This document shows positions 26,457 through 33,675 of a stretch of DNA of 64,000 nt, in pieces. The notes under the pieces were generated by a model, which saw only the letters and a program-made list of their open reading frames with translations, ran no database searches and was not told the DNA's origin. The position numbers were made by a program, and so were the translations under genes. Origin of the DNA: an uncultured Paracoccaceae bacterium (GTDB lineage Bacteria > Pseudomonadota > Alphaproteobacteria > Rhodobacterales > Rhodobacteraceae); assembly GCA_947488605.1 (NCBI GenBank), contig CANKZJ010000010.1:1-64000 (forward strand), given 5' to 3'. Positions within the stretch are counted from its first letter, which is position 1. Every line of letters starts with the position of its first letter.

Positions 26457-27141
26457 CTGCTTTCGCGACTTTGCCACTGGCCGGCGTATTATCTTTACGA
26501 CGAACTGTCTCAGAATCTATTGGCTGGATAATCAAATGTTCACCCGTTGGCTCGCGGCGCGCCTGCTGGAAGAGTTGGTGCTTGGGCCGCTTGGCTTTGA
26601 AAATGGTGAGACCGCGGGTATCGCGCCAAGAGAAAATCACCTGTCCATGGGGCATCGATATTGGTTTGTCTGGCCCCGGCTGGCTGACCTGCCCGTCGAT
26701 CCGGGACGGCTTGCTACGGCGTCACTCACGGCGAGTGCAGCCGACATAGCAAGTTTTCTGCAGTTTCAATTGGGCGACGGCACGTGGCGAGAACAGGCAC
26801 TCTTGAGCGCGGCAGGCCTAGAGGAGATGCAAGAGGGGGCAGCTCAAGGAGATGGGTTCACATACGGGTTGGGGTGGCGCAATGTTGCGTTGGCTGGCAG
26901 TCGCACGGTTCAGCATGGCGGTGTCTTACCCAACTATTGCGGAAAGATGATCCTACTCCCCGATAAGGACTTGGCCGTTGTTTTTGTGCTGCCTTGGGCC
27001 ATCGGCCTTTCGCTTCGCAGCATTGTTGCCCAAACACCAGATCTGGCCCTTTGGCTGGCAGTGATGTCCGTGATGGCATTGTGTGCCGCCACCCTTCGCA
27101 TTTGTAGGGTCTCCGCCAAGTTGCGTAGAACCCGTTCCTGA
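26457..27141 (+). pseudogene. Remnant of a beta-lactamase-like serine hydrolase
   Basis: The frame continues without stops through this stretch and from ATG 26536 could encode about 200 residues. It matches only the C-terminal half of class C beta-lactamase/DD-peptidase-like serine hydrolases: LVLGPLGFENGET, SAADIASFLQFQLGDG, FTYGLGWRNV and the HGG triad (VQHGGVLPNYCGKMILLPDKDLAVVFV), followed by a membrane helix. The catalytic SxxK and YxN motifs that should come first are missing, so it is probably inactive. It directly follows the initiator gene, suggesting a past recombination that joined plasmid backbone and host DNA here. Confidence 0.65.
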
Positions 27142-27168
27142 TGCCCCAGTCTTTTTCGAGTTGTCGGT

Positions 27169-27684
27169 TTACTCTTTTGTGAACGCACGCTTGAGATTTC
27201 TAACGCGCGCCCGGACCGACGCAGCGTCGTCGGTCTCCATCTGCGCCAGCAGAGCCTTGGTTTTTGGCGACGCACCACGCAACTGACACACGGCATCAAG
27301 AGCCCAGGCCCGCAAGAAGGGCCGCGGGGCGTCGAGCAATGCGCTCAACCATCGCTCGAGCTCCAATGCTAATTCCTGTGGCACGGTGATATGTTTGATG
27401 CTCTGGCAGATATGGAGTTGCGCCTGCCATGCCGTCACGCCCTTCAGCCCGACGACCAGCCGTTTGACGTCTTGTGGCGAACAAACCTGCCCCGCCTCGA
27501 GTTCTGCCTTGAGCATCCACGTCGCGCCTTCTGATATGAGCGGATTTTCATCAACCGCCAATCTGACCAGATCGGACAAAAAATTCGGTTGGTCCCGATA
27601 TCGTACGGAAATTTCCGAAAGGATCGTCGGGCTTCGCCCGTCATAGGTGGTCAATTCCTGACGTAGGTTTTCGGCATTTGCCAT
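27169..27684 (-). CDS. HEAT-repeat-like cytosolic protein
   Basis: About 171 residues from the ATG at 27684 (MANAENLRQEL). The sequence consists of amphipathic helix pairs typical of HEAT or Armadillo-like scaffolds: LVRLAVDENPLISEGATWMLKAEL, AWQAQLHICQSIKHI and FLRAWALDAVCQLRG, ending ASVRARVRNLKRAF. Such proteins bind other proteins. No enzyme motif, signal peptide or membrane segment is present. The neighbours are the hydrolase remnant and a YHYH protein, and neither reveals a function. Confidence 0.6.
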   Translation of the reverse strand: MANAENLRQELTTYDGRSPTILSEISVRYRDQPNFLSDLVRLAVDENPLISEGATWMLKAELEAGQVCSPQDVKRLVVGLKGVTAWQAQLHICQSIKHITVPQELALELERWLSALLDAPRPFLRAWALDAVCQLRGASPKTKALLAQMETDDAASVRARVRNLKRAFTKE

Positions 27685-27800
27685 GACAGTCTCGCGTCCT
27701 TTCGAGATGTATTTCAAAGGATAGACGATAGTGGCGCAAGAATGGAATCTGTAGGGGTGGCAACGGCATCATCAACTCTGTGCATTCAGCTTGTTTCAGA

Positions 27801-28562
27801 TCAGCCGTCTCCACCCCGCGGAGGTCGATCACCGCGCCCACCGATAAAGTCGCTCGACACCGTCCCTTTGAAACAGCGCGGGAAGAACGGATAGGTGTCG
27901 GTCGCAAAGTAGACATACTGCCCGTCAAGCATGGTCCCATTGCATTCATCCAGAGTACCGGATCCGGCCACAAATTCGTAGTCCTGCTCATAGGTGCCAT
28001 CATGTGCGCCACCTGGACCGGATGCGCGCTCTCCGCTTCTTAATTGCCACGAAGATTGCGCCTGGTCGCCTGCATAGTGGATTTCGAAACCGTCTGCGGC
28101 ATAGCCAAAGAGCGTGCTGTCCAGCGCGCCCGTCACCGCGGAGGGAATACCGTGATAGTGGTACATCCCGTCACCGTCCACATGGGCGTTCTGTGCGTCC
28201 ATAATCAGCCCGCCTATACCTTCGACATTCCATCCCGAAGACGGATCGCGCGAATACCCGCGCTCGGACGTCGGATCGTAGTATTCCGCAGTGCCCGGGC
28301 GCAGTGGAATCCCCGTCAGCGTAATGCCCGAGATACGGACACGCTGGGTGATGGTGTCGGTGAGTTCCGGTGTCGCGTCCATGCAAAACCTATGGTCTTG
28401 CGGTTCCACCGTGGCCCCGGCCCGCCAGGGACCGGTTTCGTGGTCGGGCACGCCATCGGATGTGATGCAGCGTTGATCACCGTCCGCGGTGATCGTTACG
28501 TGCGCTTGAGCCGTGCTGGCGGCCAAGAGCGTTAGAGCGAGCGTGGTGCTGAGTGTCTTCAT
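27801..28562 (-). CDS. Secreted YHYH-domain protein
   Basis: About 253 residues from the ATG at 28562, which has a strong GGAGG 5 bp upstream. A signal peptide ends TAQAHV. The core has SGWNVEGIGGLIMDAQNAHV and then DGDGMYHYHGIPSA, the signature YHYH motif, followed by LFGYAADGFEIHY, and near the end LDECNGTML and YPFFPRCFKG. The family is found in marine bacteria and has no settled function; the His-rich loop may bind a metal. The paired cysteines suggest a disulfide-bonded periplasmic or secreted protein. The tail is Gly/Arg/Pro-rich. Confidence 0.8.
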   Translation of the reverse strand: MKTLSTTLALTLLAASTAQAHVTITADGDQRCITSDGVPDHETGPWRAGATVEPQDHRFCMDATPELTDTITQRVRISGITLTGIPLRPGTAEYYDPTSERGYSRDPSSGWNVEGIGGLIMDAQNAHVDGDGMYHYHGIPSAVTGALDSTLFGYAADGFEIHYAGDQAQSSWQLRSGERASGPGGAHDGTYEQDYEFVAGSGTLDECNGTMLDGQYVYFATDTYPFFPRCFKGTVSSDFIGGRGDRPPRGGDG

Positions 28563-28847
28563 GATACCCTCCGTGTGTTTGGATAACAGTTCAACGGGCA
28601 CCAACGGTTTTTCCGTCGGTCCTTGTGTCGAAGGATATGACCGCGCCAAAGCGGGCTTGCGCTGCGGTTGTCATGGACGTCTAGTTTGATCAAAGGTTTG
28701 GACTGAGGATTTCTGTGTCGTCAATGTTGCGATACGCCTGATTTCGCCCGACGCCGACACCGTCCGTTATCGTCACGAATGCGCAATTTTGATCATATAT
28801 TGCCAAATGGCATTATAATGTATAAATACTGCCAAAAGGATATCACT
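28563..28847. promoter_or_regulatory. Control region of the toxin-antitoxin pair
   Basis: The stretch between the YHYH gene and the antitoxin gene. Close to the antitoxin it has the 12-bp palindrome TGCCA-AA-TGGCA at 28801-28812, a perfect -10 box TATAAT at 28814-28819 and a third TGCCA copy at about 28831. This fits autoregulation by the antitoxin. The rest of the stretch shows no gene. Confidence 0.55.
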
Positions 28848-29258
28848 ATGGCACTTCAACCGATTACAACGCGCGCACCTGATTTTGTACCGGACCTTAT
28901 CACCGATGAGGAAGGCGGCGCTATGCTGCGGGCTGTCGTGAATTTGTTTGGTAAATGGCAGATTACGGATGAGGAGGCGGCTGTTCTGCTTGACCTACCG
29001 GTTCGTACATATCGCCGCTGGAAGGCGGGTCAGCCTGGTCGTTTGAACCGCGACCTAAAGGCGAGGTTGTCGAACCTGTTGGGTATCCACAAAGCGCTGC
29101 GTATTATCTTTACTGATCCGAACAGAACCTATGCGTGGATCAAGGCGCAGAACGCCGCGTTTGATGGCCGCTCGGCGCTGGATGTCATGCTGGGCGGGGA
29201 GCTGACCGATCTGATGCGTGTGCGCCGCTATGTCGATGCGGAGCGTGGCGCTTGGTAA
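28848..29258 (+). CDS. Xre/MbcA/ParS-type antitoxin
   Basis: 136 residues from the ATG at 28848, with AAGGAT 6 bp upstream. The HTH region is at TDEEAAVLLDLPVRTYRRWKAG, and the C-terminal toxin-binding domain reads RLSNLLGIHKALRIIFTDPN, then NAAFDGRSALDVMLGGELTDLMRVRRYVD. This is the COG5642 antitoxin architecture that partners RES-domain toxins. It neutralises the toxin by covering its active site and represses the operon promoter. The stop codon overlaps the toxin start. Confidence 0.9.
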   Translation: MALQPITTRAPDFVPDLITDEEGGAMLRAVVNLFGKWQITDEEAAVLLDLPVRTYRRWKAGQPGRLNRDLKARLSNLLGIHKALRIIFTDPNRTYAWIKAQNAAFDGRSALDVMLGGELTDLMRVRRYVDAERGAW

Positions 29259-29974
29259 TTCAAGCGGACGCAATACCAACCAGTCATATCAGGTGGGACC
29301 GCGCCGTCAGGATTATCCGAACGGTTTTTCCACCAATCGACTTGTTTGAAGACATCGCAGAGCCGGAAGACTGGCCGCTGCTGATTTCGGCTGAACAAAA
29401 GACCAACCCAAGGCTGATGGAGACAATCGGGAACATCGATCTTGTTCCGGCCGCGCGCCGGGTGGGCGGGCAGGGGGCCAGTTATCTGATGGCGCCGTTC
29501 ACACATACCAGCCCTGACAGGCCAAGCCGGTTTTCAGATGGGAGCCTTGGCGCTCTTTATATTGCGCATGATTTTGAAACTGCGGTGCATGAGACATCCC
29601 ATCATCACGGTCGTTTTATGGCAGCGACAGATGAGGCACCGGGTTGGGTGTCGCAGTTTCGCGAGCTCTTGATTGAGGTGGATGCGCGGCTGCATGACAT
29701 TCGTGGCACGGATCAAGACTTTGCTCATGTGCTGGACCCTGATGATTATGTTTTGGCGCAAAGCATGGCGGCAAGTTTGCGCGCGACTGGATCAGACGGG
29801 ATTGTTTATCCCAGTGTGCGAGGGGAGGGCGATTGCGTCGGGCTTTTCTATCCAGATCTGGCGCACAATCCGGTTCAAGGTCGCCATCTGGATTATCATT
29901 GGAACGGAACCCGCGTTGATCTGATACGCGATGCGACAAACGGAAATGTGTTTCGGGTTGTGGACCGTGTTTAG
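29252..29974 (+). CDS. RES-domain toxin (NAD-degrading family)
   Basis: A 240-residue full-length RES-family toxin starting at a TTG that overlaps the antitoxin stop. It contains IRTVFPPIDLFEDIAEPEDW, then GQGASYLMAPFTH, SRFSDGSLGALYIAHDFETAVHET and TGSDGIVYPSVRGEGDCVGLF. The R...E...S set that gives the family its name is present. Characterised members hydrolyse or phosphorolyse NAD+, stopping growth. The operon order antitoxin then toxin with overlap is standard. On a plasmid-like replicon it can serve as an addiction module. Confidence 0.9.
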   Translation: MVIQADAIPTSHIRWDRAVRIIRTVFPPIDLFEDIAEPEDWPLLISAEQKTNPRLMETIGNIDLVPAARRVGGQGASYLMAPFTHTSPDRPSRFSDGSLGALYIAHDFETAVHETSHHHGRFMAATDEAPGWVSQFRELLIEVDARLHDIRGTDQDFAHVLDPDDYVLAQSMAASLRATGSDGIVYPSVRGEGDCVGLFYPDLAHNPVQGRHLDYHWNGTRVDLIRDATNGNVFRVVDRV

Positions 29975-30197
29975 CCAATTTGCTGATGCAAAATAGGCAT
30001 CGTTGCGAAGTGATTCGGCGCAATGGCCCTACAAAGCAACCACGCGGGGCGGTTGAAATACACGAAACGATCACGATAACAGAGATTTCAGAGACTGCGG
30101 CAAGAAGGTGCTTTTACTGCAGATCAATTCCTTATAAATATAGTCAGGTAATAGGGGCTGTGAACTTTGCCCCCGGCACTGAAAGGCCTGATGCATA

Positions 30198-30626
30198 ATG
30201 AGTTCTGTCGCGCTCCGCTCTGACCAACATGACGCCCCGCGACCTGCGGCATTGATCCCCGGTGAATGGCGCGGTGTTTTGAACGCGCTGCGGGTTGTTG
30301 CGCTGCAATGTCGGGTTGCTGCGCGGACTGATTTATTTGAGGCCTGCGCACTTATTTCAAACAAAGAGCATGCAGGCCAAGACGCCTTTGCCCAAGCGCT
30401 GTTCAAATGTCTCAGCGAGGCGATCAATGGCAAACCCGTCTTTCATCGGCCCGGCACGGTCGAGATGTCGTTCGATGAGGCGTGGTTGATTCGCGCGTTG
30501 ATGGCGTCCAAGCAGGGCGATCGCGATACTGTATCCTTCCTGATCCGCTCGCGGGTGTCCAAGATGCACCAACGCCACATCGCGTTCCTGATCAAAGGTA
30601 TGTCCGACCAGTTCGCCGAGGCTTGA
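30198..30626 (+). CDS. Hypothetical protein of unknown function
   Basis: A 142-residue soluble protein that I do not recognise. The N-terminus is polar; the rest is predicted helical (WRGVLNALRVVALQCRVAARTDL, DAFAQALFKCLSEAING, FDEAWLIRALMASKQGD, HQRHIAFLIKGMSDQFAEA). The amphipathic helices and absence of a membrane segment suggest a small regulatory or binding protein. It stands alone between the toxin gene and an SMR transporter gene, with 223 bp of non-coding DNA upstream. Codon use is like that of its neighbours, which supports its being a gene. Confidence 0.6.
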   Translation: MSSVALRSDQHDAPRPAALIPGEWRGVLNALRVVALQCRVAARTDLFEACALISNKEHAGQDAFAQALFKCLSEAINGKPVFHRPGTVEMSFDEAWLIRALMASKQGDRDTVSFLIRSRVSKMHQRHIAFLIKGMSDQFAEA

Positions 30627-30782
30627 ACCGCACGCTATCTTCCCTAAATGAGCAATGCCGAGCGCCGGAGACATGGCCAAGGATGGAGGGGGAGGTTGTG
30701 CAATCATGCGGATTGCGCAGATCGTCGTGCAAGGCTGGCCAGCTTGCATGGGCCTGATCATTTGCGCCATTGGAGACACATC

Positions 30783-31106
30783 ATGCATGCATGGATGTAT
30801 TTGTCGTTCGCGATCCTTCTAGAAATATCGGCAACCTTTTTCCTCAAGCTGTCTCACGGATTTGAGAAATGGCAATGGGGATCGCTGTCGATCCTGTGCT
30901 ATTCCTTGTGCTTTTGGGCCCTTGCTCCAGCGATGAAAGACCTGCCCGTTGGGGTCGTTTATGCGGTGTGGGCTGGGGTTGGTATCATCGGGGCGTCTGC
31001 ACTTGGCTACGTCGTATTTGGCGAACGCTTGGCGCCTTATCAATACGGGTTCATTGCCTTGATCATTGTAGGTGCCGTGGGGCTGCGGGTTACAACCAGC
31101 GTCTGA
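30783..31106 (+). CDS. SMR-family small multidrug or guanidinium exporter
   Basis: 107 residues from the ATG at 30783, which follows GGAG by 7 bp. The four transmembrane helices fill the whole protein, as usual in the SMR family (105-110 residues). The essential Glu14 is present in the first helix (FAILLEISATFFLK), followed by the conserved W-x-x-x-S and GVVYAVWAGVGIIG of helix 3. It works as an antiparallel dimer in the inner membrane, exchanging protons for cationic compounds. Substrate type (EmrE-like or Gdx-like) is not decidable here. Confidence 0.9.
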   Translation: MHAWMYLSFAILLEISATFFLKLSHGFEKWQWGSLSILCYSLCFWALAPAMKDLPVGVVYAVWAGVGIIGASALGYVVFGERLAPYQYGFIALIIVGAVGLRVTTSV

Positions 31107-31115
31107 GCGGTGCGT

Positions 31116-31355
31116 CTAGAATGGTGCCCTCGCCCCTTTCTTTTTGCACTTCTTGGCATAGGCGGTTTGCCAGCCGTCGTATTTGCCCATCTGTGCCTGC
31201 TGCGCCATCAGCATGTCCACAAAGGCTGCACGATGGCTATTTTTCTGCAACGACTTGAACATCGTCTTTTGGGTTTTGGTCATTGAACACCCGATGCAGT
31301 GGCCTTGGCGTTTGAATTTGCAAACGTCGATGCAGGGGCTGGGTGTTTTTGGCAT
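31116..31355 (-). CDS. DUF1289 small cysteine protein
   Basis: A 79-residue protein with four Cys in SPCIDVCKFKRQGHCIGCSMT (C-x3-C-x7-C-x2-C), the DUF1289 signature, which probably binds a metal or Fe-S cluster. The basic C-terminus ends KKCKKKGARAP. The ribosome site GGAG is 5 bp before the ATG. It lies downstream of hemP on the same strand with a hairpin between them. The function is unknown; its neighbours suggest a link with iron. Confidence 0.85.
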   Translation of the reverse strand: MPKTPSPCIDVCKFKRQGHCIGCSMTKTQKTMFKSLQKNSHRAAFVDMLMAQQAQMGKYDGWQTAYAKKCKKKGARAPF

Positions 31356-31371
31356 GTGGGCTCCAATTGAT

Positions 31372-31410
31372 AAGGCAGCCCCCGGGAAAGGGGGCTGCCT
31401 TTGGTTTTTT
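31372..31410 (+). terminator. Strong hairpin with T run (terminator)
   Basis: A 12-bp perfect stem (AAGGCAGCCCCC / GGGGGCTGCCTT) with a 6-nt loop is followed by TGGTTTTTT on the + strand. It lies between hemP and the DUF1289 gene. On the - strand the T run is poor, so it may act mainly against + strand read-through or as a partial attenuator for the leftward operon. Confidence 0.75.
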
Positions 31411-31463
31411 AGGAAGGTGAGTGGTGTATTGGAAGGTCGTACGTGGTCATCTGGTGTTGCGTT

Positions 31464-31634
31464 TCATTTGGTCAAAATCAACTTGCCGGCCCGCGTGATG
31501 CGTAAGACGTAGGTTTGATCATCCAGAATGATATGTGCTTGATCGCCGTCTTTGATCAGGTCACGTGCGTCATATTGGGGTAGCCGCGTGGCGGGTGTCG
31601 TTGTTTGAGCGACGATTGATTGAAGTCCCATCAT
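31464..31634 (-). CDS. hemP: Hemin uptake protein HemP
   Basis: A 56-residue protein, short enough to be missed by length cut-offs. The sequence MMGLQSIVAQTTTPATRLPQ continues with YDARDLIKDGDQAHIILDDQ and ends TYVLRITRAGKLILTK. The C-terminal pattern Y-x-L-R-x-T-R-x-G-K-L-I-L-T-K is the HemP (PF10636) signature. HemP is a small cytosolic activator or accessory in haem acquisition. Its start overlaps the stop of an upstream small gene (ATGATG arrangement, translational coupling). The iron-binding protein gene is divergent 350 bp away. Confidence 0.85.
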   Translation of the reverse strand: MMGLQSIVAQTTTPATRLPQYDARDLIKDGDQAHIILDDQTYVLRITRAGKLILTK

Positions 31635-31795
31635 TTCAGCCCTTCGCGTGTGTCACAACGGTCGAGCATCCATTCAACCTGCAAACCGCCGCGGCTGCTG
31701 TCGTGTTGCAACGCCAGCAAGATCTCGGCTTTCGTGGGTACGTGTAGGTCATCATCGTGCATCGCTTGTTTTGGATCTTTAGTGGTCTTTTGCAT
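31631..31795 (-). CDS. Small protein translationally coupled to hemP
   Basis: A 54-residue frame from the ATG at 31795 (AAAGGA upstream), with stop overlapping the hemP start. It reads MQKTTKDPKQAMHDDDLHVP, then TKAEILLALQHDSSRGGLQV and EWMLDRCDTREGLK. It is polar and helical, with no recognised family. The overlap and ribosome site favour a real coupled gene, perhaps partly a leader for hemP translation. Confidence 0.5.
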   Translation of the reverse strand: MQKTTKDPKQAMHDDDLHVPTKAEILLALQHDSSRGGLQVEWMLDRCDTREGLK

Positions 31796-31955
31796 GACGA
31801 GAAGTCCTTTCATTTCAAAAATGTCGGGCTTCCCTTAGGCGTTCGCAAAGGGTGGCTGGAGGGTATGACTAATCCTGAGTGATTTTATTGGGTATGTCAA
31901 TCCGACAATTTTAATCAGGTACTAGACATCTCGAAAAACGACGTTAAACCTTTCC

Positions 31956-31970
31956 TGAGTAAAACAGTCA
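31956..31970. promoter_or_regulatory. Candidate iron-responsive box (TGA-N9-TCA)
   Basis: TGA GTAAAACAG TCA matches the iron-Rhodo-box pattern TGA-N9-TCA proposed for Rhodobacteraceae iron genes. It lies 17 bp before the start of the ferric-binding protein, where a repressor would block initiation. The motif is weak in information content. Confidence 0.35.
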
Positions 31971-31987
31971 CCCAAGAGGAATCGACC

Positions 31988-33013
31988 ATGAAAAAGACAA
32001 CAACTGCACTGCTTGTTTGTGCCACCGCAGCCACCGCGATCGCATCATCGGCCTTTGCCGAAGGTGAGTTGAACCTGTATTCATCACGTCACTATGACAC
32101 CGACGAACGCCTCTATTCGGACTTCACCGATCTAACGGGCATCACCATCAACCGCATCGAGGCGAACGCCGACGAGCTGATCGCGCGGATGCAAGCGGAG
32201 GGCGCAAATTCACCTGCCGATATCTTGATGACTGTCGACACATCCCGTCTGGAGCGCGCCAAATCGGCGGGCGTTTTGCAATCAATTGATAGCGACGTTC
32301 TGGAAACACGTATTCCGGCTTACTTGCAGGATGCCGACAACCAGTGGTTTGGCTTTAGCCAGCGCGCGCGCATCATCTTTTACGACAAAACAGAAGTAAC
32401 AAACCCACCGATGGATTACGTCTCTCTGGCTGATCCGGCATATGAGGGCATGATCTGTCACCGGTCGTCGACCAACGTCTATTCCCAGACATTGCTGTCC
32501 GCCGTGATCGAGAATTTTGGCACCGAAGCCGCCACCGAATGGGCGAAAGGTTTTGTCAATAACTTCGCGCGTGATCCGCAGGGCGGTGACACCGACCAGC
32601 TGCGCGGTCTGGTGTCGGGCGAATGTGACATCGCAATTTCCAATACGTATTATTTTGCACGTGCATTGCGCAAAGATGTCGATGGCCTGCCTGCGGATGC
32701 GATGGCGAATATTGGCTGGATTTTCCCGGCACAGAACGCCGAAGGTGCACATATGAACCTGTCGGGTGGTGGCGTGGCGGCGAATGCGCCGAACCGCGAG
32801 AACGCGATCAAGTTCCTAGAGTACCTCGCATCTGATCAGGCGCAGAATTACTTCAGCGCAGGTAACGACGAATACCCTGCCGTGCCCGGTGTTGGCCTTG
32901 CCCCATCCGTTGCCGCAATGGGTCTGTTCCGCCCCGATGCCGTCGATCTGTCCGAAGTGGCCAAGAACGTGCCAGAAGCACAGGTGATCTTTAACCAGGT
33001 TGGTTGGGAGTAG
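31988..33013 (+). CDS. Ferric iron ABC transporter substrate-binding protein (FbpA/AfuA family)
   Basis: A 341-residue periplasmic binding protein with a signal peptide ending SSAFA, then ELNLYSSRHYDTDERLYSDF, the family opening. Further blocks are RMQAEGANSPADIL, WFGFSQRARIIFYDK and DQLRGLVSGECDIAISNTYYFAR, where the paired Tyr bind Fe3+. It would deliver ferric iron to an inner-membrane ABC importer, but the permease and ATPase are not adjacent; a terminator follows directly. The haem gene hemP on the other side makes this a small iron locus. Confidence 0.9.
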   Translation: MKKTTTALLVCATAATAIASSAFAEGELNLYSSRHYDTDERLYSDFTDLTGITINRIEANADELIARMQAEGANSPADILMTVDTSRLERAKSAGVLQSIDSDVLETRIPAYLQDADNQWFGFSQRARIIFYDKTEVTNPPMDYVSLADPAYEGMICHRSSTNVYSQTLLSAVIENFGTEAATEWAKGFVNNFARDPQGGDTDQLRGLVSGECDIAISNTYYFARALRKDVDGLPADAMANIGWIFPAQNAEGAHMNLSGGGVAANAPNRENAIKFLEYLASDQAQNYFSAGNDEYPAVPGVGLAPSVAAMGLFRPDAVDLSEVAKNVPEAQVIFNQVGWE

Positions 33014-33033
33014 TCCTACCAAAATCACAACCG

Positions 33034-33063
33034 AAAGGGGCGTCACGAAAGTGGCGCCCTTTT
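33034..33063 (+). terminator. Rho-independent terminator
   Basis: Stem GGGCGTCAC / GTGGCGCCC (one G-U pair) with a GAAA tetraloop, followed by TTTTT and preceded by AAA. It ends the ferric-binding protein gene. Confidence 0.85.
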
Positions 33064-33093
33064 TGTCGCTGACGGTACCGCAGCACTGATCCG

Positions 33094-33675
33094 TTAAGCA
33101 GCTTGCACCTCTTCAACCTGCGGTTTGAGTTGTAGCGGCAGGTCGATGGTGGGCAGCTTTTCCTTAACAATCGTCACGCCATCAACCTTGACCGTGACCT
33201 CGGGTTTGGCGCGGCCTGCCGCGATCACGGTGATGCGCCGGTTAAGGATGGTAAGGATCAGCCCTTCGATTTTGAGCGTAAAGGTGACCGGCACCGGCAG
33301 TTTGCGCACGTCGACCAACTTGCCCAGCTCAAGCACGATTTGCGGGGCAAAGCTGACTTTCAGCGCGTGGCTGGCGATGGTGACGTGACGGGGTTTGTCG
33401 TCTTGCGGGCCTTCTGACCCGATAAGATCTGAGACTTGATCGACACCTTTCCACGCTTTGATCAAAGCTTGCAGCGGTGAAATCGCCAAGGCATCTTTGA
33501 CCGCCTTTTCAAGCGCTACCTGCAATGTGGTTCCATCAGGATCAATCGCCTTAAGGCTGGCACCGCCTTCCCCCTTTGACATCGCCTCTCCGACCGCTTC
33601 GACAACCTCTAGCAGGCGTACTTCGGGCAATTCGCTGGACAGGACTTTCTCAGCCTCGGATGCGGTATCATTCAT
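33094..33675 (-). CDS. Uncharacterised partner of the Ig-array protein
   Basis: 193 residues from the ATG at 33675, which overlaps the 3' end of the Ig-array gene by 8 bp. The first about 110 residues are acidic and helical (ASEAEKVLSSELPEVRLLEVVEAVGEAM). The second half is beta-rich (VTIASHALKVSFAPQIVLELG, FTLKIEGLILTILNRRITVIAAG, VTVKVDGVTIVKEKLPTIDLP) and looks like a lipid- or ligand-binding sandwich. No signal peptide or membrane helix is present, so it is probably cytoplasmic, where it could contact the tail of the upstream protein. I do not recognise the family. Confidence 0.65.
   Translation of the reverse strand: MNDTASEAEKVLSSELPEVRLLEVVEAVGEAMSKGEGGASLKAIDPDGTTLQVALEKAVKDALAISPLQALIKAWKGVDQVSDLIGSEGPQDDKPRHVTIASHALKVSFAPQIVLELGKLVDVRKLPVPVTFTLKIEGLILTILNRRITVIAAGRAKPEVTVKVDGVTIVKEKLPTIDLPLQLKPQVEEVQAA

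Noticed and set aside
25809..26477. 222-codon leftward frame
   Set aside because: Antisense shadow of the DnaA-like initiator; His/Arg-rich composition typical of reverse frames in GC-rich DNA.
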